Part shown: piece after piece, positions 14,601 to 25,319 of the stretch
How positions within the stretch are numbered: the first letter of the stretch is position 1
Layout: each line of letters begins with the position of its first letter
Source: Cyanoderma ruficeps
Taxonomy: Eukaryota > Chordata > Aves > Passeriformes > Timaliidae
Direction of reading: 5' to 3'
Assembly (NCBI GenBank): GCA_008694505.1
Contig: VZDJ01000090.1
Span: 2,287,521 to 2,351,520 of the forward strand
Length of the DNA: 64,000 nucleotides
The notes under the pieces: model-generated
The model's input: only the letters and a program-made list of their open reading frames with translations
What the model was told of the DNA's origin: nothing
Databases searched by the model: none
Made by a program: the position numbers and the translations under genes

Positions 14601-15664
14601 TTCCTTTTTCGAGTTCTTCTTCCTCAGGAGACATTCAGGGTCGCAATACAAGCCCAAACATCTCTGTGCAGAAGTCCAACCCCATGAGGATGACGGACAG
14701 TCATGGAACTAAGAACCATATGAATACACCAGTTTCCAGCAATATGCATGGAGTCGTGAGGCCAACTCACCCTCACCCTGCGGTTTCTCATGGAAATGGC
14801 GAGCAAGGGCAGCCTTCTGTTCGACAGCCAAATTCTTCGGTCACTCAGCGCTCGAGGCATCCTCTGCAAGACAATGGAGGTTCTAAAATACGTCAGCCCG
14901 AAAGGAATCGATCGGGAAATCAGAGACACGGAAATGTCTTTGACCCTAGTCTTCCCCATCTTCCCCTGTCCACCAGTGGCAGCATGATCCTTGGGCGCCA
15001 ACAGCCCACGATAGAAAAAAGAGGAAGCATTGTCCGATTTATGTCTGATGGGCCTCAAGTGTCCAACGATAATGCGGCCCCTGACCAACATACTCTCTCC
15101 CAGAATTTTGGATTCCCTTTTATTCCAGAGGGTGGCATGAATCCACCAATAAATGCTAATGCTTCTTTCATCCCACCCGTCACTCAGCCTAGTGCCACTC
15201 GGACACCAGCTCTAATCCCAGTTGATCCTCAGAATACACTGCCATCCTTCTATCCACCTTACTCTCCTGCCCACCCTACCCTCTCCAATGACATTTCTAT
15301 CCCTTACTTTCCCAATCAGATGTTTCCGAACCCAAGCACGGAGAAGCCGAGCGGTGGAGGTTTAAACAATCGATTTGGATCCATTTTGTCTCCTCCCAGG
15401 CCTGTTGGTTTTGCTCAGCCAAGTTTTCCTTTGCTTCCAGATATGCCACCAATGCACATGACCAACACATCTCACTTATCCAATTTTAACTTAACTTCTT
15501 TGTTTCCAGAAATAGCCACAGCTCTTCCTCCAGACGGCTCAGCGATGTCGCCTTTGCTTTCCATTGCAAACACATCTGCCTCAGATTCTTCCAAGCAGCC
15601 CTCAAACCGCCCTGCCCACAATATAAGCCATATTTTAGGTCATGACTGCAGCTCAGCTGTATGA
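2584..15664 (+). CDS. USF3: USF3, bHLH transcription factor (complete coding region, 5 exons)
   Basis: Upstream transcription factor family member 3 (KIAA2018), a large nuclear bHLH protein. Coding exons are 2584-2630, 4561-4589, 6923-7005, 8036-8132 and 9201-15664. All introns are GT-AG and the phases join without a stop to give about 2,239 residues, close to the human length of about 2,245. Residues 17-33 are the basic region (THNAVERHRKKKIN), 34-46 helix 1 (ending GELIP), 57-72 helix 2, and 86-109 a leucine-rich coiled coil (KKLRKQLDELQKENGRY). The rest is low-complexity Ser/Thr/Pro/Gln-rich sequence with a Gln/His-rich block at about 1430-1570 and a conserved tail ending in HILGHDCSSAV. 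The start is the first ATG of the exon at 2566, with A at -3. The human gene has been linked to restraint of epithelial-mesenchymal transition and to thyroid cancer predisposition (family knowledge). The target DNA site is inferred to be E-box-like. The gene is convergent with SIDT1. Confidence 0.97.
2631..4560 (+). other. USF3: USF3 intron
   Basis: GT-AG intron of 1.9 kb. No repeat family or additional exon recognised. Confidence 0.85.
4561..4589 (+). CDS. USF3: USF3 29-nt exon encoding part of the basic region
   Basis: A very small internal exon between a TTTCACAG acceptor and a GTAGGA donor. It encodes KKNRETHNA, including the His that opens the DNA-contact set of the bHLH basic region. 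It carries one leading base (completing Arg16) and one trailing base (first base of Val26). It is too short for simple ORF detection but fits phase exactly. Confidence 0.92.
4590..6922 (+). other. USF3: USF3 intron
   Basis: GT-AG intron of 2.3 kb. Nothing recognised beyond short A/T runs. Confidence 0.85.
6923..7005 (+). CDS. USF3: USF3 exon: end of basic region, helix 1 and loop
   Basis: Acceptor TTTTGCTTAG at 6922 and donor GTGAGT at 7006. It encodes (V)ERHRKKKINAGINRIGELIP followed by CSPALKQ. The ERHR contact residues and the helix-1 hydrophobics sit here. The exon ends in phase 0. Confidence 0.95.
7006..8035 (+). other. USF3: USF3 intron
   Basis: GT-AG intron of 1.0 kb, AT-rich, with no further feature recognised. 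Confidence 0.85.
8036..8132 (+). CDS. USF3: USF3 exon: helix 2
   Basis: Acceptor TTTCTTTTACAG at 8035 and donor GTAGGT at 8133. It encodes SKNMILDQAFKYITEMKRQN and then DELLLNGGNNEQ. This is the second amphipathic helix of the bHLH and the short linker before the coiled coil. It ends with the first base of Ala86. Confidence 0.95.
8133..9200 (+). other. USF3: USF3 intron with T15 run
   Basis: GT-AG intron of 1.1 kb with a 15-base T homopolymer at 8461-8475. No other element recognised. Confidence 0.85.
9201..15664 (+). CDS. USF3: USF3 giant last coding exon (coiled coil, S/T/P/Q-rich body, C-terminus)
   Basis: A single 6.46-kb open exon after a TTTTTGTAG acceptor, supplying more than 95% of the protein. 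It opens with the coiled coil (EEIKKLRKQLDEL) and continues through a long Ser/Thr/Pro/Gln-rich region. At about 13240-13640 there is a Gln/His-rich stretch whose Q runs are short and interrupted (HHQQMQQQIQQHF). The end is Pro/Phe-rich (FYPPYSPAHPTLS), with the stop TGA at 15662-15664. In-frame Met codons ahead of 9201 lie in the intron and are not starts. Long open frames on the opposite strand are a composition effect. Confidence 0.97.
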
Positions 15665-17476
15665 AAACTGGCAGACTGACTTCTGGTCTGATGTGCTGTT
15701 TATATATTTAAGAAGAAGGAAGCGGATCTTAGTGGCACCCCTGGAGAGACCGTTCATAGCATCACTCTTTATTTGCCTAAATGTATGTATATGGTACTTT
15801 CCATACTTAAATACACCTTGTATTTTCACCCACCTTACTAACTCTAAAGCACCAGTGCCTATAGCAATGCTTACTTACTAGGAAAATGGTAAGGATGCAA
15901 CATTGAGAGCTGTGCAAATACTGATTGTTGATTTTCCAACAATCAGGTTTGATGTCCGATTGTCCCAAGGTAAGGGCCGCCCTCAGTAATCCATGGAGTG
16001 AGAGCATCCATAGGGGAGATAGGAAACAGGTGTCAGTTTGTTCCTGATGTGTTCACCTGCAACTGCATAGGAGCTTGGAATGGTTTGGGTTTCTCTTTTT
16101 CCTTTGTAAAATATCTTCAGGACCTTCAACACAAGTCAGATCTGTGTTAACCCAGTGTTAATTGGAAAAGGCATTTGTTGTGCAGCTTTTGTCTGTCTCA
16201 AGCTTGTCACATACACTTGATTTAAGGCTGACTACCTGGTGAAAATTACTGTGTGCTCCCATGGTCAGCAATTAAATGTACTGTTTTAGAAAATTTAGAT
16301 TTCTTTAACCCATGACTTTCTGAATCTTGTTTGGATCTGTTTTGACAGTGGCTTCAGTTACTGCTGAACTCAGTCAACGTTTCAGTGTAGCTCACGACTC
16401 CTGGTGCAGTCAGCAGAGACAGCAGCCGTGTTTGTTGCCATTTCATTGTTGATTGCTGCAGGTTACCTCAGGGTGGGTTTTGCACCTTGTTTAGCACCTT
16501 CTTTAAATCTTTTTTTTTTTTCTCCCCCTCTCTACTTCACTTTGGCCCATGCTCTAACACCAGCTTTCTGCTTTCTTTGAGTGACAGCCCTTTGTTGTAC
16601 CAGGCAGCACATGAGAGGAGAACTGAGCCTGTTGCATCCCACAAAATGAGTGGAGATTTCTGGGGGCATAGTTTTTACTTGATATTGCTGTAGGATTGAG
16701 CCTGAGTTAATATCAGTACTCTGCACTTGAATGCACCTTTTATCTAAACCTGCGTGATTGTGGCTTAAGGAGGAACATGGATGAACATGGATGGGTTGAG
16801 GGTGAAACACACAGGAAAACATTGGGATTTGAGGAAGGATGATGTGTTTGTAGATGCATGAGAGATGGAGTGAATGGGTGTGTGCTGGCTGAGTCTCTCC
16901 AGTACTTTCACAAATTTCGGTCCTAATTCTTTTAAAGGAAAGGGAAGAATTAGGTAAATTTTATTTATTTAATGTCTCTGCAGTGTGCTTTTTCTTCTAG
17001 CAGGGCAGAAATACTTGTCTTTTATGTGTTTGGAAGTACCATTCTGGGTTTGATTCTTCAAACAACATATCTTTAGGTTCTTGGGGTGCAGTCATTCTCT
17101 GCTTGTATGTTGCTCACCAGTGCATCATCTTGTTGCTCCTGGGACCTGTCAGAAGCTCCTGGTGAGGGCATGGGCGGGAGCAGGCTCCCTGAGATTTTTA
17201 ATTTTGTTTCTTTCTCTTTGAAAGGGGGAAAGGAAGATATTCCTCCATGTCCAAGAACAGGACCCACACAGAGGGACCTAGAACAGTTTTCCACAGCTTG
17301 ACTGCCCAGACTTTGGTTTTACTTAGCCCTTTTACACTGATCCAGGAAAGTAAGGAGACTTTAACATGAAAAATAATCAGGCTGTGTCTGTTGTCTGTCT
17401 TCACAATGTCTGCTTTTGTAACCTGTGGTCTGGTGTTTTCCTGCAGATGAAGTATAACAGTTCTGACCCTGTTTGA
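15665..17476 (+). other. USF3: Proximal USF3 3' UTR
   Basis: Non-coding DNA directly after the USF3 stop, with no repeat and no credible ORF. Mammalian USF3 has a long 3' UTR, so this stretch is probably transcribed. A possible early poly(A) signal ATTAAA is at 16271-16276. How far the UTR extends cannot be settled from sequence alone. Confidence 0.6.
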
Positions 17477-18157
17477 GAATCACAGAATGAACTAGACTGA
17501 AAAAACCTTTGAAATCATCAAGTCCAACCTGTGACCTAACCTAACACCTCCTCATCAACTAAACCATGGCACTGAGTGCCACGTCCAGTCTTTTTTTAAA
17601 CCCATTCAGGGATGGTGATTCCAGCCACCTCCCTGGGCAGACAATTCCATTGCCCCATCAGTCTTGCAGTGAATAATTTTTTCTGACGTCTAACCTGAAC
17701 TTCCCCTGGTTCTCAAGGCTGTGTCCTCTCATTCTGTCAGTGGTTGCCTGGGAGAAGAGACTGACCCCCACCTGGCTACAGCCACCTTTCAGGAAGTAGT
17801 AGAGAGTCATGAGGTTTCCCCTGAGTCTCCTTTTCTCCAGGCTAAACAACCCCAGCTCCCTCAATTGTTCCTCACAGGGTTTGTGTTCCAAGCCCCTCAC
17901 CAGCCTCGTTGCCTCCTCTGGATGTGCTCAAGTGTCTCAATGTCCTTCCTAAACTGAGGGGCCAGAGCTGAACACAGCACTCAAGGTGTGGCCTCACCAG
18001 TGCTGAGTACAGGGGAAGAATGACCTCCCTGCTCCTGCTGGCCACACCATTCCTGATACAGGCCAGAATGCCGTTGGGCCTCTTGGCCACCTGGGCACAC
18101 TGCTGGCTCATGTTCACTTGGCTGTCAGCCAGCATCCCCAGGTCCCTTTCTGCCTGG
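17477..18157 (-). mobile_element. CR1 LINE 3' fragment, minus orientation
   Basis: On the minus strand this reads as the end of a CR1 reverse-transcriptase ORF plus its 3' tail. The segment [20 protein letters not shown] (18030-18090 region) is a hallmark of the CR1 ORF2 C-terminus, followed by matches to [13 protein letters not shown]. The + strand start (AATCACAGAATG) is the reverse of the typical CR1 3' end. Frames are broken, so the copy is dead and 5'-truncated. It lies between the two convergent genes, where it may be part of the USF3 3' UTR. Confidence 0.9.
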
Positions 18158-18789
18158 AATCATGATTTAATTCAGGTGGAGCTTATCTTAAGACACTAAA
18201 CCTAAGCGGTGCATCAGCTCTCTGTTTCCTGTAAGTAAGTATTTCAGGTCACAGCCAGGCAGTTTCTCTCTGCCACAGTGCAGTCACCACGTGCAGGGGT
18301 CAGAAATGAGTCAGTTCTGAGCCTCAGACCAACTAAACCAACTGCAGGTCTGGGTGTGCCCTGGTGTGACTCTTGACCAGAGAGGTGTCTGTAGTGCAGT
18401 AGGTCTCAAAAGGTCTGCCTCAGGTGGTGAGGCGAGTTCTGTCACAGTGACTGTTCCATGGGTTCTGGATGGTGAGGATGGGGATTGAAGCAGCAGCCAC
18501 TCTGTGCATTACATGCTTGTCTGGTCTTTGAGGAGGGAAGCAAACATCCCCATTCTTGCTTTCTTTAAATGGGATTGCGTGTTCAGGAATAGGTTTGGCT
18601 TTCAAGACAAACTAGTGAAAAATTATGCCCTGGCTTCTAGGACTTTATGTAATAAAGATGCTAATCCTGCTCATCATTCCAGACATTAACAGAAAACCAT
18701 ATTAGTTTCCTCTGCTGGGAAAACTACACTACTTTATGATGCCTATGAAAACTGGATAGAGCTTATAAACTTAAAGCTGTTGCAATGCT
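18158..18789. other. Spacer between two CR1 fragments
   Basis: No gene or repeat family recognised. A canonical AATAAA on the + strand at 18651-18656 could serve USF3 as a poly(A) signal. Confidence 0.5.
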
Positions 18790-19800
18790 TGAATGTCCAC
18801 AGATCCACTTGGCCAGATGGGATTCATCCCAGAGTACTAAAGGACTAATTAGGACCTACTGCAGGACCCCGCCCGATCATCTACAAAAGACCTGGGAGTC
18901 TGGACAGGTCCCTGCTTACAGGAAGGTAGCCAGTGTTGTTCCAATCTACAGAAAGGGCATGAGGGAAGAACACAAGGAGCTACAGACTGTAAGAGTCTGG
19001 GTTCCTGCAAAAATTGTATACTGGGTACTGTTGAAAGGAGTTTAAGGAATAATGCAGCCATCAGACACGGGCAACAGGGGTTCACAAAGTTAAAGTCCTG
19101 TGATTTGATACTCCTCTGTGATAAGGTCACCTACCTAGTGGGTGAAGGGAAGGCAGTGGATGTAGTATTTCTGCATTTTAGTAATGCTTTGGATACTGTC
19201 CCTTACAACTTCCATCTGGACAAGCTGTTCAGCTGTGGGATTAAAAGTTCATGGTGTGCTGGGTGGAGAACTGGCTGAAGGGCAGAGCTCAAAGACTTGA
19301 GAGTGAATGGGGCTACATCTGGCTGGCACCTGGTCACCAGCAGTGTTGCTTTGGGCTCAGTTCCAGGGCCAGTTCTATCCAGTGTATTTATCACTGGTCT
19401 GGATATAGGAGTTGAACACACCATTGGCAGGTTTGCTGATGATACCAAACTTGGAGGTGCTGTTGACAGATGCTTTGGAGAGAAATCTGGATAGACAGTC
19501 AACCTCCTTGCTCTCTGCAGCTCCCTGACGGGAAGTGCAGAGGGAGGTGCTGATCCCTTCTCCCTGGGATCCACTGACAGGACACATGGGAATGGCGCAA
19601 AGGGCACTAAGGGAGTTCAGACTGGACACTGGGAAACATCTCTTTACCAGGAGGGTGGTCACACACTGGAACAGGCTTCCTAGAAAAGTGGTTGATGCCT
19701 CAAGTATGTTTAAGATGCTCAGTCCTGAAATGGATGGAGGCACTCCAGGCAGCTGCAGTGGATGATCACTATAGGTCCCTTTCAACTGAAATACCTGTTT
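18790..19800 (+). mobile_element. Degraded CR1-type LINE fragment, plus orientation
   Basis: Scattered pieces of a non-LTR reverse transcriptase read on the + strand. These include a proline-rich start (VPAYRKVASVVPIYRKG), a palm segment GRFADDTKLGGAVD carrying the FADD catalytic box (about 19430-19470), and, after an internal deletion, a C-terminal part (FTRRVVTHWNRLPRKVVDAS, about 19650-19700). It ends in a CR1-like tail (AGGTCCCTTTCAACTGAAAT). Frameshifts and stops break it throughout. It belongs to a different and probably older subfamily than the neighbouring minus-strand copy. Confidence 0.75.
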
Positions 19801-22800
19801 CTGTTTTCTTATTCCTCCATATTTACTGCTGTTGTCTCAAGGTTAAATGCAGTCCTGAGTATTCATGATAGAATATGTCAGCTGAGATTTTGGGGTTTTT
19901 TTCATGCTGCACATCATTTTCTGAAGAGGCACTAACTGTCAGTAACTTTCACATCCTCCCTTTGTTTACAAAGACAATCAAAAACAGCTCCTCCTTGCTC
20001 ACAGGATGCCTACAGTGCAGGGAATCACAGCACAGGCATTTCAGCCATACAAAGACTGTCGAGATTTTGTAGGAAATGCACAATTTTGCAGTGTGTGGCT
20101 GAGAAGTACTTACTGTGTGACCCTTGGTCTTCTCTGGAGGATTGTATTTTGTTGTGACAGGGCACTTTGTCATCCTTCTCAGGCCTCTTTCTGAAACCTG
20201 ACGAGACCAGGATGGAGAAATATCATTTCATTCCCCTCCCTGAACATGGCAATTTCTGTTGAAGTTCTGTGTGAGTCTCTTTACATGCTGTGAGTGACGC
20301 TAAATGGTCCCATGGTGTTGGTGTGGGATCAGGAGACTGCTGTGACAAGAAAGGAAGGCAGACCTCTCTGCCTCATACAGGCCTCATATCAACACATTCA
20401 TCCAAATTCTGATATTTACACTGCTGACTGGCCTCTAGGTAACTTTAATTAAAGAAAAATTGGATCTGTTGTGTAGCCTTTTTGTGCAACTGACTGCCCA
20501 AGATGGGCTTTGAATGTTGAACCTGGCCTGGTCCTCTGGTCTGAGAGCGGCTTGTGGGTTTCAGCTTCTCTCATGTTCATGCTCTTTTGCCTTTAGGAAG
20601 AACAGGGAGGGACTAGATATTTCACATGAAAAGAGAGGAAATTAGGTGTTAAATTTCTGTTAGTTTTTAATTATTAAATTGTTTGGTATTTTCCTTGTCA
20701 CTGTAAACTAATCCTGCCTGCCATTCCACATCCACCAGGCTTCTTGCACTTAGTTTTGTAGGTCAGTTTGTGATACTGTCTCAGTCCTTCCCCAGGGCCT
20801 CAGGCTCTGCTCTCAGAAAGAGGAGCAAATGCACCATCTTAGGAGTCCTCCTTTTCTTCAGCTTTCCTTTCCCCTCCCATTGAACCTGTTGTTCTTAGCT
20901 GTCAGGTTGATAAGACTCACCTTACCTTGATCTCTGCTTGGAGCGGGCAGTTTGAAAAAGGAGCTTGTGTAGATGGAATGATTCTGGTTTACTTGTTATG
21001 AAAACTATTTGACAAGCAAATACATTTTCTTCAGCAAGCATGGATGACATCAATTTTCTTTTTCTCCCGAGGACTACCCAGCAATTAACAGTTTCTTTGT
21101 TTTTCAAGATATACTTGGAAAAGATTTTGTGGGTTTAGCTGCGGTTTGTTAGCCTGAGAATGGCATTTTCTCTTCCATAAAACTCCTTTTGATGGTTACT
21201 TACACGGGGTTTTTATTGGCTTTGAAGGAAGGAAAAATACCCAGTACTGCTTAATTTAGAAAAATCAGCAGTGGAAGGGAAAGACTGGGCACCAACTGGG
21301 GTGGGACTGCCACAGCTGACAGGCATTGCGTGGCTGTGGGTTTCAGCTTGGCCTAAATTACTTCAACAAACACCAGTAAATAATATTGGGCTGGATTGCA
21401 TGTATACCAGTGTAGTCCATATTAATCCCTTAAACAGCCTAGGACAGTAAGAGCAGAGATAAACTAATTAGAAAGCAGGCACTAAAATAGGAATGTGTTA
21501 ATATTTATATACCTTTTTCTTGAGAGAAAGGACCTCATGTAGGAACAGTTAAAGAAAACGAGAACTGAAGTGATTTGAGCTGAGGGCTGAGCCTTACTGG
21601 AATGGGTTTTTCAGCTCATACTTCCAGCTTGTCACTGTGCTGCTGCCCAGCTGGGAACTTTGCACAGATTTCCTACTGCACTTTAAAGCTGTGCTGCTGC
21701 TGCTACTGTGGTTGGTCTCTGCAGTGCTATTGCAAGAAACAAGTCATGTGGCAGGCAGGGCAACTTGCAGAGGGCATGGCTGGAGAAGAGGAGCCACTTA
21801 ATTATTTCTGGTCTCCTGTTGTCTTTTCACCTTTTCTGAGGTACTTGTGCAGTCCTGGCTCAAGGACTCAGTCAAACTCCCGCTGTTTCTGGATGACTGA
21901 GTGTGTGAGAGCTGTCATCTTTTCCTGTTCCCCTAGGAAGTTTTGTGCTCATCACTTTAATAATGATCCCACTTCCCCTGGCAAAACAGAGTAGCACTGA
22001 ATCTGTTTATACCAGATCAGTCATATTTGTTTTGCTTTCTGATACAGTGCTATAAGGAGATCCAGTCTTTGCTATCACCTGACCTGTTACCACCTACTGC
22101 AGTTCCCTTCTCCCACTGTCATGATCCAGCATGGGTAGCAGACACAGGTTTGTGTAAGGGTGTTTTCAATTTCCTACTGCCTCTCTAATCCATAAATTGG
22201 AAACCTCAGAGCACCAAGGCTGTATTTATTCCCACTGAAAGAAGGTTACTCTGTGGAGAGATTTAGCTGAGGTTTTTGGTCCTGACAATACAAATTCATA
22301 CTCTCTGTGAGCAAGCCCTGCTCAGTTACACAGACACCATTTATTATTTGCTGATACCAGTTTTTCTGAGATTTTTTTTTAATGGTTTGTTTTTCTTCCT
22401 CACCAATAGTATCTTTATGAGAAGGTTTCCAAGTTTGCAATATGTGCTGCTGTTCTGGCAATCACAGGTGTGAAACAACAGAGCTCGTGGGGGGTTGCAC
22501 CCTGTTCCTGCCTGCTCACTGTGAGAAGGGAAGCAAGTATGGATTTTGCCACAGGAGATTAATCAAAGATGCTGTTGCCCTCTACAATGTAAATTATTTA
22601 TATTCAGTCCAGAGTATTCTGCTGTGCTTCTGTTTTATACAGCTGTAAATGACTTGGATACAGTCCCAGTGGAAAATCCTTACTATTTTGTAATGGAAAA
22701 TAGGAACTCTGCAGTAGAAATCTATAATGAATGAACAGGAACATCATCTTCCAATTGTAAATAAGATCTTGCTCTGTTTATTTTGACATCTTTTTACAAA

Positions 22801-23649
22801 TGTGTTGCATTCAGGTGTAAATATCCCAAACCATGATCTTGTTCAGAATTCTGAGATTTCTATTGTTAAATGTAATACTTTGTTTAATAGTTGTAATAAT
22901 TATTTGTATAGATATGAACATGATAGTATTTTATTAAAAAAAAGGAGAAAAACACTCTTTGAATATTGTGTTCTTGTTGGTACAGCTTCTTTCCTCACAG
23001 AAAGCTATGCCATTCACTCTTAGGTAGAGGTAAAAAATAAAACCTTTGCAGTCAGAGTTTCCCACTGATGTACATTCTCTGCCTATACCAGAGTAATGCA
23101 CTGTATTAGTTGGAGATATAAAACTATGTAGTTCAGAAGACAGTTGTTTTGTCACAGTTTGAAGCTAAAGGATGTGGTTTGGATGAGAGCAGGACAGAGA
23201 CCCTGCAATGGAAGAAAAGGCTTTTTTGGGAGATTGTACAATACTGAAGCTGACAGAATTACTAGGAAACAATTCTTTTCAGGGTCTCCAGAAAACCTTG
23301 TAAACCTCAAAATTCTTGCAAGCATGGAAATTGCCTTTAGGGAAGGTCTTAATACTAAACTTCAGCCTTTTTTTAAGTTAAGACAGAGGAGCTTTTGTTC
23401 CTTCAGTGACAGCCAGTGTACAGTTCAGTCACAGCAGAGGGGAAACAGGACACCAGGGAGCTGCCTTCCTCTTTTACACTGCAATCCTTTCCTGCCCTTC
23501 TGCCAGTCCAGAGGCTCCAGGGGGAGCTGCAACAGCTCACATGACTCTGGTAGTTTTCCTAACTTGTGAGGGGATATTAGTATTGTACAGGAGCTGTTTC
23601 CTTCTTTCAGTGGTACTGGGCAGAACAACTTTACCTACATTTCCTGAGG
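19801..23649. other. USF3 distal 3' UTR and/or intergenic DNA
   Basis: About 3.8 kb without a supported coding exon on either strand. The AT-rich portion at 22560-23050 resembles the end of a long 3' UTR, with + strand signals ATTAAA at 22933-22938 and AATAAA at 23036-23041. The USF3 UTR may end here, but only transcript data can show this. Confidence 0.5.
23036..23041 (+). terminator. Candidate distal poly(A) signal for USF3
   Basis: Canonical AATAAA about 7.4 kb after the USF3 stop, with a nearby ATTAAA at 22933. Assigned only by position and hexamer. Earlier candidates are at 16271 and 18651. Confidence 0.25.
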
Positions 23650-23654
23650 AAACA

Positions 23655-23815
23655 GGGACTGTATGGAATGTAAGGAAGAAGTTTTTTACAACGAGAATGG
23701 TAAAACACTAGAACAGATTGTCCAGAGAGGTGGTGGATGCACCCATCTTCAGAAAGGCCAGGTTGGACGGGGGTTTGAGCAACTTGTTCTGGTAGGAGGT
23801 GTCCCTGCATGTGGC
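23655..23815 (+). mobile_element. CR1 LINE 3'-terminal fragment, plus orientation
   Basis: About 160 bp matching the CR1 ORF2 end and start of the 3' UTR: AGGAAGAAGTTTTTTACAA, then CAGAGAGGTGGTGGATGC, then GGGTTTGAGCAACTTGTTCT and GGAGGTGTCCCTGCATG. It is short, 5'-truncated and lacks the terminal repeat. Confidence 0.85.
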
Positions 23816-25313
23816 ACTGTTTGTTTCCCTTTTAGGAGCTGTGACAGCAGCTTATCCCAAGCATGGGCACAGCAGGGGGAAGCAGGGACTCCACTACCAG
23901 CCCATGGGCAGCAAAAAGGCCCCCTCACCTCCCAACAGAATTCCATGGTGCTGCTCTGCTTTTACCCCTACACATCTCTCTCCCTCCCTGAGCAGAGAAA
24001 CGAGAGAAAACAACAGCAGGACCCCTGCAAATCAGGGCATGAGGGTCCCCCATGCACCCAGCAAGCTGCTCTTCCTGCCCCAGGGCAGGGCCTGGAGAAG
24101 GACAGGGCACTCACAAGCTGCATTTCTGGGGCAAGGGCTGCAGAGCCAAGAGTGCCTGGGACAGCTGGGAGCACAGAGTGCCTGGGTGCCCAGCCAGACC
24201 CACAGCAGCCACAGGCATGGAGGGGCCAGGCAGCCATGAGGTGGGAGAGCTGAAGCACAGACAGCCCAGCAGGCAGGGCAAGGCTAAGAGGAAATTTTAA
24301 AAACTGATGGAGCGAGCTGGAAGCACAGAAGCATCAGGGAGACGATTCCAAGCCTTTCTCCCATCTCTCAGGCTTGAGGTGCCTTGCCTTGTATTTAATT
24401 GAATTCTGTCATGGTTTTCTGTTTGTTCTGTGCTGTTCTCTAGCCTCCCTCTCCCTCCCTGCTACCACCTTACCATTCCATGCTGTGCTCATCTCTGCTC
24501 AGCCCAGTGAGCCCATATGCTGTTCTACCTCCTACGTCGAGCCTTCCAACTGCTGTTCAACATTATTTTTTCCTCATTTTTCAATTTAGAGCAGATAACC
24601 AGCTTCCTGTCTAGAAACCAATACAAGCTTGGAACAAGGTTTGAGACTACAGATTATGAAAACACAGGGAGAAAGTATATTATATAAAAATGTGCCCCCA
24701 GAACTGGACAAATTTGAGGACACATAAGCTCTCCTTCAGTCTGGCACAGCTATCCCAACACTAGAGAAGCACAGCTCTGCTTGGGAAGATAAAGGCTGGC
24801 AGCCTCTTGTGTCATTCCTCTTCCAGCCCTCTCCTCACCCTGCCCAAGGGACTACAGTGACAAAGAAGAGTGTTTGTTCTTTATGTAGCCTCACAAAGGC
24901 AGTTTGGTTAAGAGAACAAGCAGGTCACCCACGCCTCTGGTCCGGGAATGCCTGTGACATCCCAAGGATGGCAGCAGCCGTGTGACACCACTGGGCACCC
25001 CTCTGCCCTCACTGCTGTCTTCTCTGCTGCTGAGAGCAGGAGCAAGAATTCAGATCAACCTGCAGAGCAGGGAACCAGGAACATCGATTTTATTGACCAT
25101 CTCGACAAACTCCAACTTTGAAAAAATAAAAAACCAGCTGCTGCAAAACTCTTCAAGGAGATACAGACTCTTGGAGTAAAACATCACCGCAGTCACCTGC
25201 TTTAGTAAGCAGAAGTGGAATGAAACCTTTGCATCACTGGCTACATTCACATACACCAAAGTAAAAATGCTCAGGCAGACAAGAATAAGGACAGCAGGCC
25301 TCAAAAAACACTT
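23816..25313. other. Intergenic region between the convergent genes
   Basis: No exon or repeat family recognised. Long open frames at 23660-24260 are GC-rich non-coding sequence partly overlapping a CR1 fragment. A minus-strand AATAAA at 25089-25094 is a second possible SIDT1 poly(A) signal. Confidence 0.5.
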
Positions 25314-25319
25314 TTTAAT
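25314..25319 (-). terminator. Candidate SIDT1 poly(A) signal (ATTAAA)
   Basis: The minus strand reads ATTAAA about 1.2 kb after the SIDT1 stop, with a GT/T-rich stretch just beyond (GTGTTTTTTG) as expected of a downstream element. Alternatives are ATTAAA in the T-run at about 25393 and AATAAA at 25089. Confidence 0.35.

Noticed and set aside
19203..19785. Minus-strand frames of 134-136 codons
   Set aside because: They are antisense shadows of the plus-strand CR1 fragment.
23663..24253. 196-codon + strand open frame
   Set aside because: Its beginning is the CR1 3' fragment and the rest is GC-rich non-coding sequence with no family features.
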